A DNA stretch of 64,000 nt, taken from Sphagnum magellanicum (Eukaryota > Streptophyta > Sphagnopsida > Sphagnales > Sphagnaceae). The stretch spans positions 34,896,001-34,960,000 of the forward strand of contig CM038908.1 of the NCBI GenBank assembly GCA_021904315.1, given 5' to 3'. Positions 1 to 14,000 of this stretch are shown piece after piece; position 1 is the first letter of the stretch, and each line of letters opens with the position of its first letter. The notes below the pieces were generated by a model that made no database searches, had not been told where the DNA came from, and saw only the letters and a list, made by a program, of their open reading frames with translations. The position numbers were made by a program, and so were the translations under genes.

Positions 1-3000
1 TTGCCACAGCTTTGAGCACGAGGCTGTAGACATAGAGGATGAGGGCGAGTCAAGTAAGAAGGCCCCACCAATCATCTCCGACAATGCGTTTTCTTCAGCT
101 TCGGCAGTCACTCTTACTCCTGATGAACCAGCGCTACAAACTACCATATGGAATTCAAAGGTAAAATGGGAAAGTTACTTGACAGCTGGCCTTGCAGATG
201 GCAGATACCCTGGGGTGGCCACCACTGCCTAGGGCATAATGGAACCGTACAATGGTTTGGACTAGTAAGTAGATGGATTTCATGGTGATTGTAAATCCGC
301 TGCTGCAAATCTAGGAATTTCAGTCTAAAGACTCACCTCTTCTGTTCATGTATGTGTGTGACCGTGCATTCGAATTGAAGTCATGATGACCTGCCAAAAC
401 TCTGGTGGGTTGAAGACTTAGGAGGCATACCAAGTTACTTTATTCTTGTCTCTCTGTCTGCCTTCACAAATCAGTATCTCTCTTATGTGAACTCTGTTTC
501 TAGGTTTATAACAGGGACACAGGTAAAAAGCATGCAGCTGGTGGTCTGTAGATGTCTGCAAGGACAATTTCTTGTTCCGCACTTGAAAGCAAACTGCCAA
601 ACAGATACCATACTTGTGATCTGTTCTCTGTTGTTGGCAGTGTCACAATGCAATGGACCTCCTCTGTTGATTGCTCAAATTTCAGAGCACTTAGCACTCA
701 CCCTACTCTGGCCTCTATACTCTCAAGGGATTTGAACAGCTTACTGCTCTATGTAAAGGTAATGACAGTGTGGCATGGTGGGTGTTTGCAGGTCATGTTG
801 ATGAGTGGGTTGACTGCTGAGGCTTTTGCTGAGATTGTGTCTGAAAAGAGCATGGAAGACAAGCCTACTCACCTTCATAACCTTCTCAAGTTTGTTGCAC
901 TTCGTAAGGATAGGAGTGCCATCATGGCTGCTGGAGGCATCTGGGACCAGGATCTGGATGGTGGTAACCCTGCCACTGATGACAGTGCCTTGATTCGGAC
1001 TGCAATCAGGTTCATCAATCATCCAGATTAGATCCCATAGTTTCTTGCAGTTTTGTTTTGTTGTGTTATTGTCCTGTGTCTTAGACCTTATGGCTATTGT
1101 GTTTCATTTGGATCAGCAGAATGAGCCAAAGTATCTGAACTAGTGTAACATTGAGACTCTCCCTGGAAAACTTTGAACCAGATTGTGGGGAGAAGTTATT
1201 CCTCTCCATGGCAGCAATTGTAACTTTACAAGGGACTTGTTGCTTTACAATGTACCTCCTGTTGTTTGTAAGCATTACATTGTGCATCTATCAAGCTCTC
1301 AAGAGCTTCTTGTGTTCATTTTGGTTTTGTTGTACCTTACTCAGTGGTAACCTTCAAAGTGTTTTTGTGGATTTTTCTCTCGAATCTCATAGATTTATGT
1401 GTCTCAAGCTGGCAACAGGACATGAAGAGTCAGCTTTTTGAGTGGTATGCATGCAGGTGCACCAAGGAGTCTACCCAACTTGACTTAAGTGGATGCAAGA
1501 GTTGGATTCGTGTTATAGAGGTGCTTAATGATAATCACATGCTCAATAGCAGTCTATCTCTTATCTGAAGTTTTGCTAGGTGCATTCTGTTCAATATCAT
1601 CATTGGAAATGCAGAAGACAATCTTCCTTTCACCCTTGAACTGCAATTGCCATGAATGGTTTGAGAATGCTGTGCGCATCCTGGTATCTGTAGATCAGTT
1701 CTGTACATGCATGAGATTTGGTCAGGGTATGAGTGCTTCTGCAGATGCTGGTCAGTCCTAAACTGAAGAGTAAATATGGGGCTGAAGGGGACAGATGGCA
1801 GGCATTGTCAGTAACACAGACTAATGGGATGTCTGGTGCAGGTTCACTACAATAGAGTGGCAGAAGATGGCATATCAAGCCATAAGGAGATCACAGTCAT
1901 GTTTCTGCCAAATCTATCTGACTCTATTCCAATTCTGGAGGTTGGGCAAGCACAGTCAAGGGAGCAACAGCAGGATAAGCTAGAGCATGACATTGCAGAC
2001 AAGGATGAAAAGGTTTGTACCATCAAAGAGGCCTCTCTTTTTCATGACCAGCTTGTGGAGAGGGAAGTCAAAAGTCACAATGTTGTCTTTGTCTTTCAGA
2101 CATGTTGTCAGTTTCTTATGCTACAAAATCCATTTTTCTGAGTGGGCCAGAAGTGCATGCATTTTTTTGGGTATGGGTTTGTTGCCATTGAGAGTACATG
2201 TAACTGTATTTAAAGGAGGAGTTCCCTTGATTATCTGGTTAACAGCTCAGAGAGCCAATACGACCAGAAATCTCCAACAGCAGAAGTCCTGAGAGCTTTG
2301 AGGGGAAGGAAGAAGAAGATGATGTCCAGATTTCAGCTTGAGAAGCTAATTCCCGGACAAGAAAAATAGTGAATGTACTCCAGGAGAGAAGGCAGAGGAT
2401 TAGAGCATATATCTAAATTAATGCTACGTCATTTTTGGTTTTACTGGATTGCCATTGTACCACCAGAGGTATTGAAGGATTGTATTGCTTTTGATCCTTA
2501 ATGTGTCTGCAGGAGGCCTCTGAGAAGACTGAGGTGCCCAAACAAGGTAGCCTTTCTTTGTCTTCGCATATATTGAGACAGAATTCCCTATGAGTTTTCT
2601 CCTGAGTAGAAAAATGTAACATAATATATCCCACTACCTGCCAGTTTTATGCTTTTGGATTGAAGACTCTTGTTGTTACATCAAAGATAGCACAGTTCTA
2701 TTGACTTGTGAATGTATGGAGGATAAAATTAACCTGCTCAAGGGGTGACTCAACCTTTCCAAGCTGATCAGGTTGTGTGTTCAGGTAGTTTATATGCTTT
2801 AAGTCTTACAGAATTCGGTAGTGAATCATTGTTTTTACTGAATTCTTGGTGGGTCCAGGTGAGGAGAATGGTGTCAAAGATGAGAAAGAAGTGGAAGCTT
2901 CAGGAGAAGTAGACATAAGCAATGAGACAAATGAGGATAAAAACAACGAGAAGCTGGAAGATAAAAATGACACTGTCACAACCGGTGCTTCTTCTAAGGC

Positions 3001-5529
3001 TTCCAAGGTGGATGTGGAAGTTGAAGAGGTGAAACCGGTGCCCAGCATTGTGCTCAGAACTAAATGTACCAAAGCTTCAAAGGTATGTGCAATTTAAATT
3101 TCCATTAAGCAGTGAGTTTCTTTGTATCATTGCATTGATGTGGTTGGATCCAATAACTGCCAAAAGCTCCCTGCCAATGTGAGGTCTTCTCCTGCCTCAC
3201 ATGTGCAACCTACTCAGATAATAGCACCCAACCCAGTTGTACAAAGACAAATTTTTTTTGAATCTCTCTCTTGCAGAAATTGTTTGCTATGACTCATGCT
3301 ATTTGTAATGCAGTTGCGATCAATGACTATCTCCTTAGATGGGCTGTTGGATTATGATGAGGAGGATAGGGAGGAGTGCACATTTGAGGTACACTCTCAA
3401 ACTCTTTACAGAAATTATAATTTGTGTAGTAGTGTTTTGATGCCTGTTTCAAGTTCTGTCTCGATGGAAGGTAAAATGTCTTCATCCAAGTGATCAGTCA
3501 GAGTACACTCTGCTTGTGATTTTTCATTCCTCCGTATACTGGCTGATCGTGTTGGTTTTGTGACCAGCTCTCTCTATTTGCAGAGGTGTTTCACGAGTTA
3601 CTGCAGTTCAAAATGGGAAGCCGTATTCTGACAAGTTTAGAGGTATACTCCTCTGCTCTGGCTACAGTCCTTGTCACTTTTGGTGTTTATCTATACCCAC
3701 AGTCAGGAGCTGATGAAGTCAAGTGGGGAGTAATGGCAACTAGTGAATGCCATCTGCAATGAAGGTGATGGTCTCATACTTTGTGAATATGCCACTCACA
3801 AAGTTATCAACCTACACCTGTGTTGTGTATGTTTTGGTTTGATCAGAACTGACATGACATTTGTTTTGTAACCTTAATGTGTCTGTAGTTATCTGTGCAA
3901 TAGTCACATGTGTTTTAACTTGGGTGAATTTGTTGGAGCAATGATTCCATGGCCTCTTGAAATGAATGGGATCAGGGATCCTAAATATTTCCAGTACTAA
4001 AGTTGTAAAAATGAGGAACTGGTATATTTAGGGTGATTCCTTAATTGCAAGTCACTTGTCATGTGCTACCCTGATGTTTGTTGTCTTGTGTGGGACATGG
4101 TAGGCACTACGAGAGCAAAGCTCTTACCGTCGAGCAAAGAGTCACAAGCACCATCTTGATCTGGACAAGAAGATGGAGGCAGAGGGTTCTACTACTCAGC
4201 GAAAACGCAGCAAATTTTCAGACAAGCCAGATGTGGTTGAGGAGAAAACAGAGGTGGTGGAGTTGAAAATTGAGGAGCCGGCTATCAAAGTAGAGGTGAA
4301 GGTGGAGGAAAATGGAGTTGATGAAAAACCATTTGATCAGGGGGATATCAATAAAGTTGTTGAAGGTGACATCGCCACAGCTGGAGACCTTGAAATGGAG
4401 GAGGTGAAAATTGAGAAGACAAATGGTATTGAAGAATCTGAGAAGAGTGTGAAGGATGCAGACACAGAAATGAGTGAAGCGCCAGCAACAACTGAACCTG
4501 CTGTGAAGGTTAGATGTATATTCTGACCACTGGCCTTGCAAATGAGGCAAATGGAAGGCTAAACTGCTTTCCCATTTCAAGCCAGCTTGTTGTCCATTTG
4601 GAGTTTATTTCATTGTCAGTGAACACAAGCTATGGTTATGGAGAAGACTTAATTTTCAGATATGATCTGGATGTTTGTGAAGACTGGTTCAGACAACTGT
4701 GCGAGGCACCTTCAATGATTATGGAGGTTGCTGCACTAAGGAAGAAATCTAAAATACTTGAACGTGGTTATGAAAAGCATCTATCAACAAGGTTTGTGTA
4801 ATAAACCTGACCTAAATATGGTGATTTGGTTCTAACAGGTTGAGAAGGTGGAAGAGCGCAGAGTGAAGAAGGTTCTTGTGGTTGATCAAGAATTGCTCCA
4901 GGCGTATCGGTACTTTGACAAGAACAGAGTTGGATACCTCAAGGTGTGTGACCCATACAGATGCTTGTTGTGCAGTCTACTATTCTATCCTACCAACAGA
5001 AACATGCACCATGACAGTTTTTTCTCACTATTCTTCCAATCTGAAAATGTCACGTAAGAAACCTGGATGTCTGAACCTGTGTTAATGCCTTGAGCAAGGC
5101 ATTGGGTTTTGTGTAGCTGTATCTTATGTAGCTTTGTATACTGATGGAAGTAATTCATTGACCATGCTGCAGTCAGAGGATTTGCGGCGGCTCTTACACT
5201 GCCTTGGCAAGTTCCAGTCACACAGGAATGTCAAGGTAAGTGCTACCAGCTCCTCCTACCTGTTATAATGTCATTGTGACTATTTTGTGGGATACAGTTC
5301 ATCATCCAAATGTGAAGTGAATCCATGTCTTTATGTGATCAAAGAGTGTGTTCTTCACACCTTGCAGTTGGGAATGTATATATGGGAATTCACACCATGA
5401 GGTTGGAAATGGCAGGATTTGGTAGGCACTGCAGTAACAGAGAGCAACAAGTCTTCACGGGATGAACGCATAGTTTACAGGAGCTTAACAGAGAAGGAAG
5501 AAGAGGTGGATTTGGGAGCAGCTGAGTAG
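1..5529 (+). CDS. RSA1: CCAR1/SHORT ROOT IN SALT MEDIUM 1-like nuclear protein, 3' part (12 exons)
   Basis: Partial gene, 5' end outside the window. Exons that join in frame: <1-160, 792-1009, 1457-1520, 1842-2012, 2513-2546, 2859-3082, 3314-3388, 3586-3642, 4104-4508, 4839-4943, 5173-5235 and 5416-5529 (TAG stop), giving 562 residues. Seen: an LMSGLTAEAF segment and an HYNRVAEDGI segment, typical of the DBC1/CARP1 inactive-NUDIX region; long Glu/Lys-rich stretches (exons 6 and 9); a conserved LRSMTISLDGLLDY block; and a C-terminal EF-hand-like unit (LLQAYRYFDKNRVGYLK joined to SEDLRRLLHCLGK). Known for the family: animal CCAR1/CCAR2 are nuclear coregulators of transcription and splicing, and the Arabidopsis relative RSA1 is a nuclear protein linked to salt response. 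The role here is inferred from that similarity. The exon 8 acceptor is taken at gcagag (3,585) because the nearer CAG breaks the frame. Family assignment is firm, individual splice sites fairly firm. Confidence 0.85.
4839..5529 (+). other. EF-hand-like C-terminal module of the CCAR1/RSA1-like gene
   Basis: Exons 10 to 12 encode a helix, a 12-residue loop and a second helix. The loop reads D-K-N-R-V-G-Y-L-K-S-E-D across the exon 10/11 junction. Positions 1, 3, 6 and 12 (Asp, Asn, Gly, Asp) fit a calcium loop, but position 5 is Val and position 12 is Asp rather than the usual Glu. Calcium binding is therefore possible but doubtful. The tail after it (ESNKSSRDERIVYRSL) matches the family's usual C-terminus. 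Confidence 0.7.
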
Positions 5530-7140
5530 GTCTTCCTAGAAGACAATCTTTTGCTTTTTGGGCATGCTCTTTTTTTACTTTTGTGAGAAATTTTCTGACT
5601 TTGAGTTATGTACTATTTTCCCGAAAGTACCAATGTTTTAGTTTTTTTGTCAACTCAACCAGAGACCAAGAAACAACAATTCTGAGGTTCTGAATGTGCA
5701 CATTACACCCTCAGGTTCAGGGTTGATTTTGAGGGGGAGTCTTTGTGAATTGAGACATTTAACTATTGCAGTTAAATTGTCCATTTTTAACTATTCCATT
5801 TAGCAGGCTCACACAAGGAACATGAAACTGCTTGTCTGAAAAAGACCCCAAAGTTTGTCATTTTTTTTACCCTTGAAATCAATTTGGCTACTCTATCTGG
5901 AACCTTTCTTATCTTTTGGAGTGAGGATGAGAGAAGAATCAGATGATGGTCCATTTTGTTCTCTTTCTTGGAAATTAGTTTGGAAACCTGGAGTGTCAAA
6001 CCCAAACTCTAAAATCCAGTTGGACCAGAGGTCTTGTTCTTTGTTACTGAAGCCAGCAGATGTTTGACAGCAGGCCATGTGTAGTGTAGTCACTTTCCTT
6101 TTCAACTGTGGGATATCCTTTCAGTTCATGTCTGGTCAACTTCTGAGACTGACAATGACCAGGTGATGGAAGAAGACATTCAAACACATGCTTGCAAGGT
6201 TTGGCTGGGCAATATACTTGCCTCTGCTCTTAGCCCTGTGATATCACCAGCAGAAGGTCCGAGTGATCTATACACCTAGTAGCTATAGTCCACTTCAGTT
6301 TTTTGGATTGCAGTATGCTCTTTGCAGTCAAACAAAAGATATCTGGGTCGGCCATGAGCCATGGTCCGCCACAGTTTTATTGCATGCTAACAGAAAATAT
6401 ACTCCTTCAGTCAAACGAACCACATCTGGGTGGGCCATGAACCCAGCAGGATTTTCTGTGTTTAAAACATCCGTTACAGGGTGGGCTGGCTGGCTCCCTC
6501 TTGGTTGGCAGGGCAGAGTAGTTGCGGTTACCCTGTGGGTGAACCTTTCCCAGCAGACCAGCTTTGGGGCACCTTGGATTCCGGCCTTGCTTGCAATGGG
6601 TTGTTTTATTCTGATTCTCTGGGAGAAATAGTAGGAAATAACTGGCAGCTCTGTGTTTTGTGTCAATTGCTGGAATTTGACAGAAATGGTGTTATGATTT
6701 GTTGCTGCAACCAGGCCTGTGATGGACTATGTGTTGGGATGGTCTTTGTTTGTAATAGCAGCACGCCTGACATGCCTATACATATTCTCAGTAACACTTT
6801 CACAGAGATTTTTCATTGAGTTTTTTGGGTTCCGAAAGCACAACCTGCCTCTGTGTTTGGATCACTACAGCTGGAAGCTGGGGTGTTTTTCTCCTTCTTC
6901 CTCTTTCTGTGGATGAAAGTATAGGGCCAGAGGGAATTCCTTTGTTTGCTTGAGGGCTTACAACTGAAGTTTCTATTTCCAGGTCCAAGTGGGTGTTTCT
7001 TTGCTTTGGGTGAGTTCCCTGTGCCCGAAATGCCCAAAACGCTAATGAATGCTCACCGGCCGTGCCCATTAGGGACAAAAAAATTGAAGTGGAAGGATAG
7101 TAGTTGCAAAACCACTGCAGAAGGTATCTACCAGTGTTGG
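5530..7140. other. 3' flank of the CCAR1/RSA1-like gene, no gene seen
   Basis: The first few hundred bases probably hold the 3' UTR, though no clear AATAAA signal was found. A short imperfect duplication lies at about 6,327-6,366 and 6,408-6,445 (shared core ATCTGGGT-GGCCATGA). Open frames on either strand look like chance frames: no recognised motifs, no splice context. Confidence 0.5.
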
Positions 7141-8040
7141 TCTTGTATTGACTTTGGAACATACCAGCTGGTCCTAGTGTTGGGTACTTTAAAAAATTCA
7201 AATGACCCTGGTCTTGGTATTGGGTATTCTTTTAAAACTTTTCATGCCAGCCTAGTCGCCATATTGGATCCAAGACTGAATTTTGGCTGGTAGGAGCCAG
7301 GCATGTATCCCTGGCATTGAAACTGGTATAAAACTGGTACAAGACCGGTATTACCTCAGGTCCCTAGCAAGCGAGTAGAGGTATCAAGCTTGGGATTGCC
7401 TTGGGTCATACCAGCCAAGTAGGGTCCTTGCTACCAGTATTGATACCATTCTTGATACTAGCTGAAGGCCAGTATATCAGACCAGCGTAAGGTATCTAGC
7501 AGCCTGCATGAAGGTTCTGCCCTTGAAGGAGGTATCCCAAATTACAAAGGACTATTAGGGCTATCCCTAAAGTCACACGATTAGGGTGCAAGGGTGAGAA
7601 CAGCCAGTTTCGGCATATTTATTAGGGCATCAAATGTGTAACTGGGAATCAAAACTTTACGAAACGAAATAACCGGGACCCCATCCAGTTTTTCCACCAA
7701 TTTTGGTAGTAAGTTGAGTTTCATCATGTCTTTTTCCTTTTGCCAGAGCGCCTCCACTGCTGCTACATATATTTTCACTGCTCCTACGTGTACAACTACT
7801 ATAATTACTCTCGAACCTTGTGCATTAAATGCTGAGTTTACTGAGATTTATTAAAATCTCATCACTTGCAGATACCACTCAAAGAGGGGATAAGGGGTGA
7901 AAGCAGAGTGGATAGGGGTGAAAAAGAGGGTGAAGACACGGTGACTTTCCAGATAACTTCATTAGGTCATTTTTTTTGTGGGAACTTGCCGCATTCTCTC
8001 TCTCTCCACTCTCTTGTCACACTTTAGTGAAATCCTGCTT
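7140..8040. repeat. Degenerate repeat-rich intergenic DNA
   Basis: A roughly 39-bp imperfect tandem pair starts near 7,169 and 7,208 (core CTGGTC-TAG/TTGTTGGGTA). Many short variants of GGTATTGATACC and ACTGGTAC follow to about 7,490. From 7,789 to about 7,960 the sequence matches, with several indels, the interior of the Helitron at 61,504-61,665, so it is dispersed mobile DNA. No gene is seen. Confidence 0.5.
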
Positions 8041-10670
8041 GTGGATTGTTAGTAGGTAGGTAATAGAAAAAAAAGCGACTGAGCTAACCACCATGGTTAA
8101 CTAGGGAACTGGAACTCAACAGAAAATTGTTTCTTGAACACTTACCATCCATCCTTCATGTTGCGCACTGGTGGGTGCTGGTTCAGTGTGGCCGAGGTTC
8201 ATCCAACTAGATGGCCTCAAACTGGGGTGGTGTGTTTGTGTGTGCTGGGTCAGTCCAGCTGTGACTTGCAAGATTCATGATGTGGACATGAAACACTTCA
8301 TCATTGCATTCTACCCACCTGGTAGCCACTGAGTGCCTTTAACATCCCCTACCTACTTGCCTATGGTGTTCAATCACTTGCCAAATAGTTACCTAGTAGG
8401 AGAAGGGGGAAATGAGGAGGATTTAGAGGATAGGCTGCCTTGGTAACTCAGTTATGCTTCATCTACAACTGAGTCATAATGAGTTTTGAATGGATATTGC
8501 ACTGGTGTGTGCTCAGTCCTATAATCAGGTAACTTTCTGGATGTTCTAGTCTGGCTTTTTGTCTGCCTCGGGTACTATCTACTGCACCCAAAATAGACAA
8601 CAATGCAAAGAAAGGATTGGCAAGAAGTTCACACTGAACGGATGTCCAAAGAATGATAATTGCACTCACCGCGCTTATGGAAGTAAAGAACCAAATGCCA
8701 ATACTGCACTCTGCTCTACTCCAGTCTACATACTCTGATGGGAGAGGGGCCGAGTGACTTCACGGGTAAAACATGGGTTTGTCGGTCATTCAGTAAGGGC
8801 CTTTGGTGGTCCCCCCTCCCCTCTCCAGGATAAGGAATAGCTACCAATAATGGTAGCAATCTCAAGCAGTCCCAAGCTTTGATTGTAAGTGAGGGTTTGC
8901 AGCTGTTGAGGTCATAGACTTATGGTTGATCACTCTTACATACTTCGTGTATTTCTAGCCTGTGTGTGTGTGTGTTGGTGTGTGTGCGTGTGCAGTTTTT
9001 TTTTCCAACTTTTTTATTTCACATAATCAGCAATTTTTTGCTATAAAAACCTATTCTACACTCGGAGAAAACAACTCTGATGATTCCTCCAATTGTGGGA
9101 ATTGTTCTTTAATCATCCCTTTGCCCCATAATTTTGTTGTGGCCACCAATGAGGTGTGTAACTAATGGGTTTGCGGAATCCATTTGATCAATTAAATTAG
9201 GTGGTTTCACTAGTTCATGTAACAAACACTTGCAAATTGGTACATCAATTTAGTATCTTGTGGACTATTGCCATAATTCCGTATATCCATGTGTTTTATG
9301 CCCCAAAGATGTCGCTACATCATAGTTATTGCAATGATGATGGAGATGTCTCCATGATTCCAATTGCTGTGGCGACCCATTGCTTGCCTTCAGCCACTCG
9401 CAATGTGCAACCATCCGATTCATATTATAATGTTTACCTTATGATGTGAACTTGTTAATGAAGTGTAAACATTCCAGATGCCATTTGTGACACTCTTCTT
9501 TGTATTCGATCAAAACATTATTGGTTCTCATTTGTTTGCATGAAAACCAAAGTACCTTCCCATTACAATTTTTTACAATAGCCTTTGTCATTGAGCCTTT
9601 GTCATTGAGTTGACTTTCTTGCATCGGAAGACCTCGTGTGGCCTGCCCTTTACCAAAACTCATCAAATAGACCACACTTAGACTTTTACTCGTCTCCCTT
9701 GATGACCTCATCTCGTCATGTTTGCAATGCTGCAACCTCAAACAAAAAACTTGAAATCAATGAAAATAAGTAGTTGAAACTATCAACAAGGATCAATTTC
9801 TCTTGTTGGTAGCTGCAGTTTTAGGTCAATTTTGGGTTAGCAGACCCTAAATGTTAGAGAATTCAGAAATACACTGAAAAAGTGGACCAAATTTGAACCC
9901 TAAACCCTGACAGTTAGGGGTTAAGCAAGTCAATGAAATTTTTCATATTTTATGCAAATGAAAATTAGAGTGGGGTCGGGTCAAGAAGGTTCCCCTCCAT
10001 TAGCTATCAGGACGTTGAACAAGTTTTCACTTTCGGTCACGGTCAATAGTTAACCATGGTAGTTAGACATGTACCAACCCTTCACATTTATCTATCTATC
10101 TAGTAGCCACTGCATTACCTACCTACTTACCTATACTTACTCACTTACGGAGATAGCTACCTAAGTAGGAGGAGAATGGTGAGTAGGAGCCTTTTAGGAT
10201 AAGTGCAAGGTGGAACTTGTGAGTTTCCAATGGATGATGCCTTGGTGGGTGTTGGGTGGCATAGAAACACATAATAGTCCAGATCATGTGTTCAGTTTCT
10301 CATAAAATGGAATAGCCCAATGAGTACTCACTTCAAAAACCAATGTAGATTCAGCCACCATTGTCCTCTACTGCACTGACCCAAGTTGAGAAGTTGCTGG
10401 CAACAAATCAAACAGGATCTGAAACAATAGAATTACTTTCTTTCTTTTTTTTCCCTTATTTTTAGGTATTTTTAAAAATTAATTATTTTTGGGCATTAGA
10501 AAGTCTCTCAAACTATGAATTATGTGACCTAGCTAGCACCCACCAGTCCACCATACATTGGAAACCTGTTGTGGATGACCCACAACTGAATTATTACCTT
10601 GGTAACTTATCCTGTAACCCTCGGCCATAACCCTCCAACTTTCGTCTCACATTATTACTGAGGTAACTAG
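8041..10670. other. Intergenic DNA with CCATGG-centred dispersed repeat and a TG microsatellite
   Basis: No gene is seen. The motif GCTAACCACCATGGTTA occurs at 8,083-8,101, in shorter form at 10,049-10,066 and again at 11,224-11,241. In the first and third copies it is followed by related sequence (GGGA-CTGGAA then an A-rich stretch), and a weaker relative lies at 23,604-23,645. This indicates an old dispersed transposon end. An imperfect (TG)n tract lies at about 8,961-8,995. Confidence 0.45.
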
Positions 10671-11092
10671 CAGTGTTGGGTGGTTTTTTTTTGAATTTTT
10701 AAAGAATCATTGATTCTCGTGGTTTGAATGTCCCATCATCAAATAATTGTCGGTTTCATTTCTTTGGGAAAAAAAAATTGGAAGCAAAGAATTGTCAGTT
10801 CTGATTATTTCAAAAACCTCAAAGAAATGAAGGTTTTTATGAAAGGGTCTTTCACCGGTCTTAGGGTTTAGGGTTTTCATGACAAGTCTTTGACCGATTC
10901 TTTGACTTCTTCATAATTTTTGAGAACCACAATCGCATACCAAAAACCGGTTCTTTGAAAATTTGGAGAACCACAATCACAGTACCAAAACCGGTTCTTT
11001 CAAAAAATTTAAGATCAATGAGTAAATGAGCATATACCCAGGTTGATAACCAATGGGTATCTGTCCCTCATTCAAAGAACCACCCAACACTA
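10671..11092. mobile_element. hAT-type MITE, 422 bp
   Basis: Terminal inverted repeats are visible: the left end starts CAGTGTTGGGTGGTT and the right end finishes AACCACCCAACACTA. The flanks GTAACTAG (10,663-10,670) and ATAACTAC (11,093-11,100) match at 6 of 8 positions, fitting a decayed 8-bp target duplication. CAGTGTTGGG-like ends and 8-bp duplications are typical of hAT elements. The interior has no coding capacity but carries several copies of the motif ACCGGTTCTTT in both orientations. Confidence 0.7.
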
Positions 11093-11099
11093 ATAACTA

Positions 11100-14000
11100 C
11101 TATGTATGAGGATATGTATCATTGGCAAGTAGGTCAGTTAAGTGTAGTGGTGGGGGGACCTTATGGTAATGCATTGGGTAGGTAGATACTAGATACTCCT
11201 GGATAGTTTAGTATTTAGTACATGCTAACCACCATGGTTAGTTATGGGACAGGAATACAAGGAAAAACTGTTTCCTCTCCACACAGAGAATTTGTGGGCA
11301 AAATCTTCACCACTTTGTGACCCAAAAGCAAAAGTGGCAATGACCTTGACCTGTACAAAGGATTTTTTTTGCAAAAGGCCTAAAGACACCATATTTTGAG
11401 GTAAAATAAGTTTAATTTTTCATGTTTGGATTTCTAGTATATATCAGGGTTTAAAAAAAAATCTGCCTTTCTCTTTGATCCCTAGCCAAATTTGGCTAAA
11501 TCCTTTTGTGGATGATTGCATGGCAAGGCCATATGTGTATCTCTTGGTTTGTGTGGTGTCACACACACATTCGGCCCCTTCATTTTATAGAGTGTTTTGT
11601 TTTGTTTGAAAACAAGTTTTCGTGTGTTACAGTTGGAGTGTTAAGGTGCCCCTTAGGGCACATTCTACACGTAATTCCCCTTTAGATCTCAACCTATCAG
11701 CCTCTCCCTAGAGGTTCACTAGGATGCAAAATGTGCCTTAGGGGGCGGCACCTTATCTAGTACATTAAGCACTTTGCTAACATCAACTTGGGAGAGTTCC
11801 CAAAGCTTGTGAACTCATATCGTGGCTGAGAAAAAAATGAGTTGCAACAAAGAAACCCTTAAAGAAGAATCATTGAATAATTGAATAAAACTCGCCATGC
11901 AATAATTGTTACTTTGATGGCAAAGATTGTTATGCACCATGCAACAATTGTTGCCTTTGATGACAAATGCATGACAATGGGGGTGGGGGGTTGAGGAGAA
12001 GAGATATTGGGTGTAGCTTCATCAAACATGTGCACTCCCAACAAGTAGGTGTGCAATTCCAAGACCTAACATGAAATCCAAATTTGTACACCTATATGCA
12101 TGTTTGTTGAGGCTATGAAACTTGAGATGGCCGATACCTTAACCAAATTTATGTCACACAAGGTGGGTGAGGAAAGATCTCAAAGGCAAATAGATTGGCT
12201 TTTGGCTGAACTTTTTGCCACTACTAATTCATTACATTCCCAATAGGAAAAAACGAGTGCATCTGGAGGTTTCACTTCTCTCTATTCAATGTTGTGTGCG
12301 GGTATTTGGTTTCCCTTATTACTATTCAATGTTGTGTGCGGGTATTTGGTTTCCCTTGTTACTACTATTCAATGTTGTATGCGGGTATTTGGTTTCACCT
12401 ATTACTATTCGATGTTGTATGTGGGTATTTGATTTTGTTACATAATAACTAATAACCTGCATTCCAGTTCCGAGGGGTTGGGGGGGGGAAATCAGAAGTA
12501 AAGGACCTTGGGCGGCCGTTATCTCAAAATCTTGAAACCTATGGGTTTAGTGAAAGAGCTGGCAAACAACCACGGGTATTTGGGTGGTTCTTTCAATGAT
12601 TTTTTAATAAAAATTTGAGAATAGTGGTTAGATATCAGAATCAGTATTGTGATTTTTTTAGGACAATGGTTTATGAGATTAAAGATCGCCCTGATAACCG
12701 GTGGGGGTTTGGTTGCCATTTCTGATACCCGCATGACACTGGTGTATAATGCAACCTCCTAACTATATGAAGCTTCTTTAAAATGCTACCCTATGTTCAA
12801 CCAGGGGGTTTTTAATGTAAACTTTTGATATCCAAAAATTTGACAATTTTCTTTTTCAGAAACTTAGCAAAGGAATTTGCACTAAGAAATCCAAAAATTT
12901 CTCAAATTTCCAGTCCAAAAAAGGAACCAAAAAAATTGTTTGAAAAGAAAACTCTGATTTCAATCTAATTTGAAGTGAAGTACAGGAATTTGGTTACTTT
13001 TATGAAGATGGCTGAAGAATTTTGCAAATAGATAGTTAGGAGAAGAGCTATGCAATGTTACATAGACACTTATGTATATATGGATCCTCTCCCACAAGGC
13101 TCTTATGTTCTCATTGGGTGGTTTTTGAATAGGCTTTTCTGTCCCCAAGAAAAACCCTCTTCCTGTGTAAATTTCTTTGAGCACTTTCTTCCTCAGGTTA
13201 TTTCCTAACTGGCTGAGATCATTTGGATCAACAGTTGGGATTTGTCAGCAAAATTGGTATAGAGATGATGGATTATTGTGCAGTTAAAGTAACTTGCTCT
13301 AGTAGTGAAAAGTTTCACTCAAATAAGCAAAACACACCAATCTTGTGTAAGTGTAAATAGCCATTCATATAGTGTACAAAACCACGTAATTTGCACTTAC
13401 ATGTGCATGGTGTAAAATGGTTTGAAAATGCATTTACATGGCCCTATGCAAATTTTTGGGGTCATGTAAATTTATGGTTTAAAAAAACCTAGGATTTCTA
13501 ATTTTATGTTTGCAAAAATCATGATCGTGAGCCTTTTTTGCTTGTGTCATTGCCTCTTCCCTTTTTGTTCTTTTTCTTTAAATGAGCAAGCTCATTTTTG
13601 TGAGCTTCATCGTTTTATTCATGGTCTTCTATTGTAGTCTTGAATCGTGACCTTCATGGTCTTCTACAAGGTTTGTTGTTCATTCATGGTCTTTTGGTGT
13701 GCTTATGTTCCTATCATTGTTTGTTAGTGTGTAGGTACGAGGTTGGGAGGCCAAAGGAGCTTCACAAAGCTCATCATTGCCTTCTCTTTAAGTGAGCAAG
13801 ATCACCTTCGTGGTCATTGCCATTGCCAATTTCCTTCATGGTCTTTTTTCTCTTTAAGGTGAGGAAGCTCATGTTCGTGAGCTTTTGTGGTCTTGTTTGT
13901 GGTTTTTTTGGTGTGGTCTTGCTCTTATTTATTATCTAGTTATGTGTAGGGAGGAGGTTGGGAGAGTGAAGAAGCTTTTAAAAACTCATCATTGTTGTTT

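Noticed and set aside
161..234. In-frame continuation of the first exon to a TAG stop (segment VKWESYLTAGLADG)
   Set aside because: Joining 160 to 792 restores the conserved WNSK-VMLMSGL sequence of the family, so this is intron read-through. An intron-retained form is possible but unsupported.
552..1031. 159-codon open frame covering exon 2
   Set aside because: Only 792-1009 is family sequence; the rest is intron that stays open by chance.
6800..7201. 133-codon minus-strand frame
   Set aside because: No conserved motif, no splice context, lies in repeat-rich DNA.
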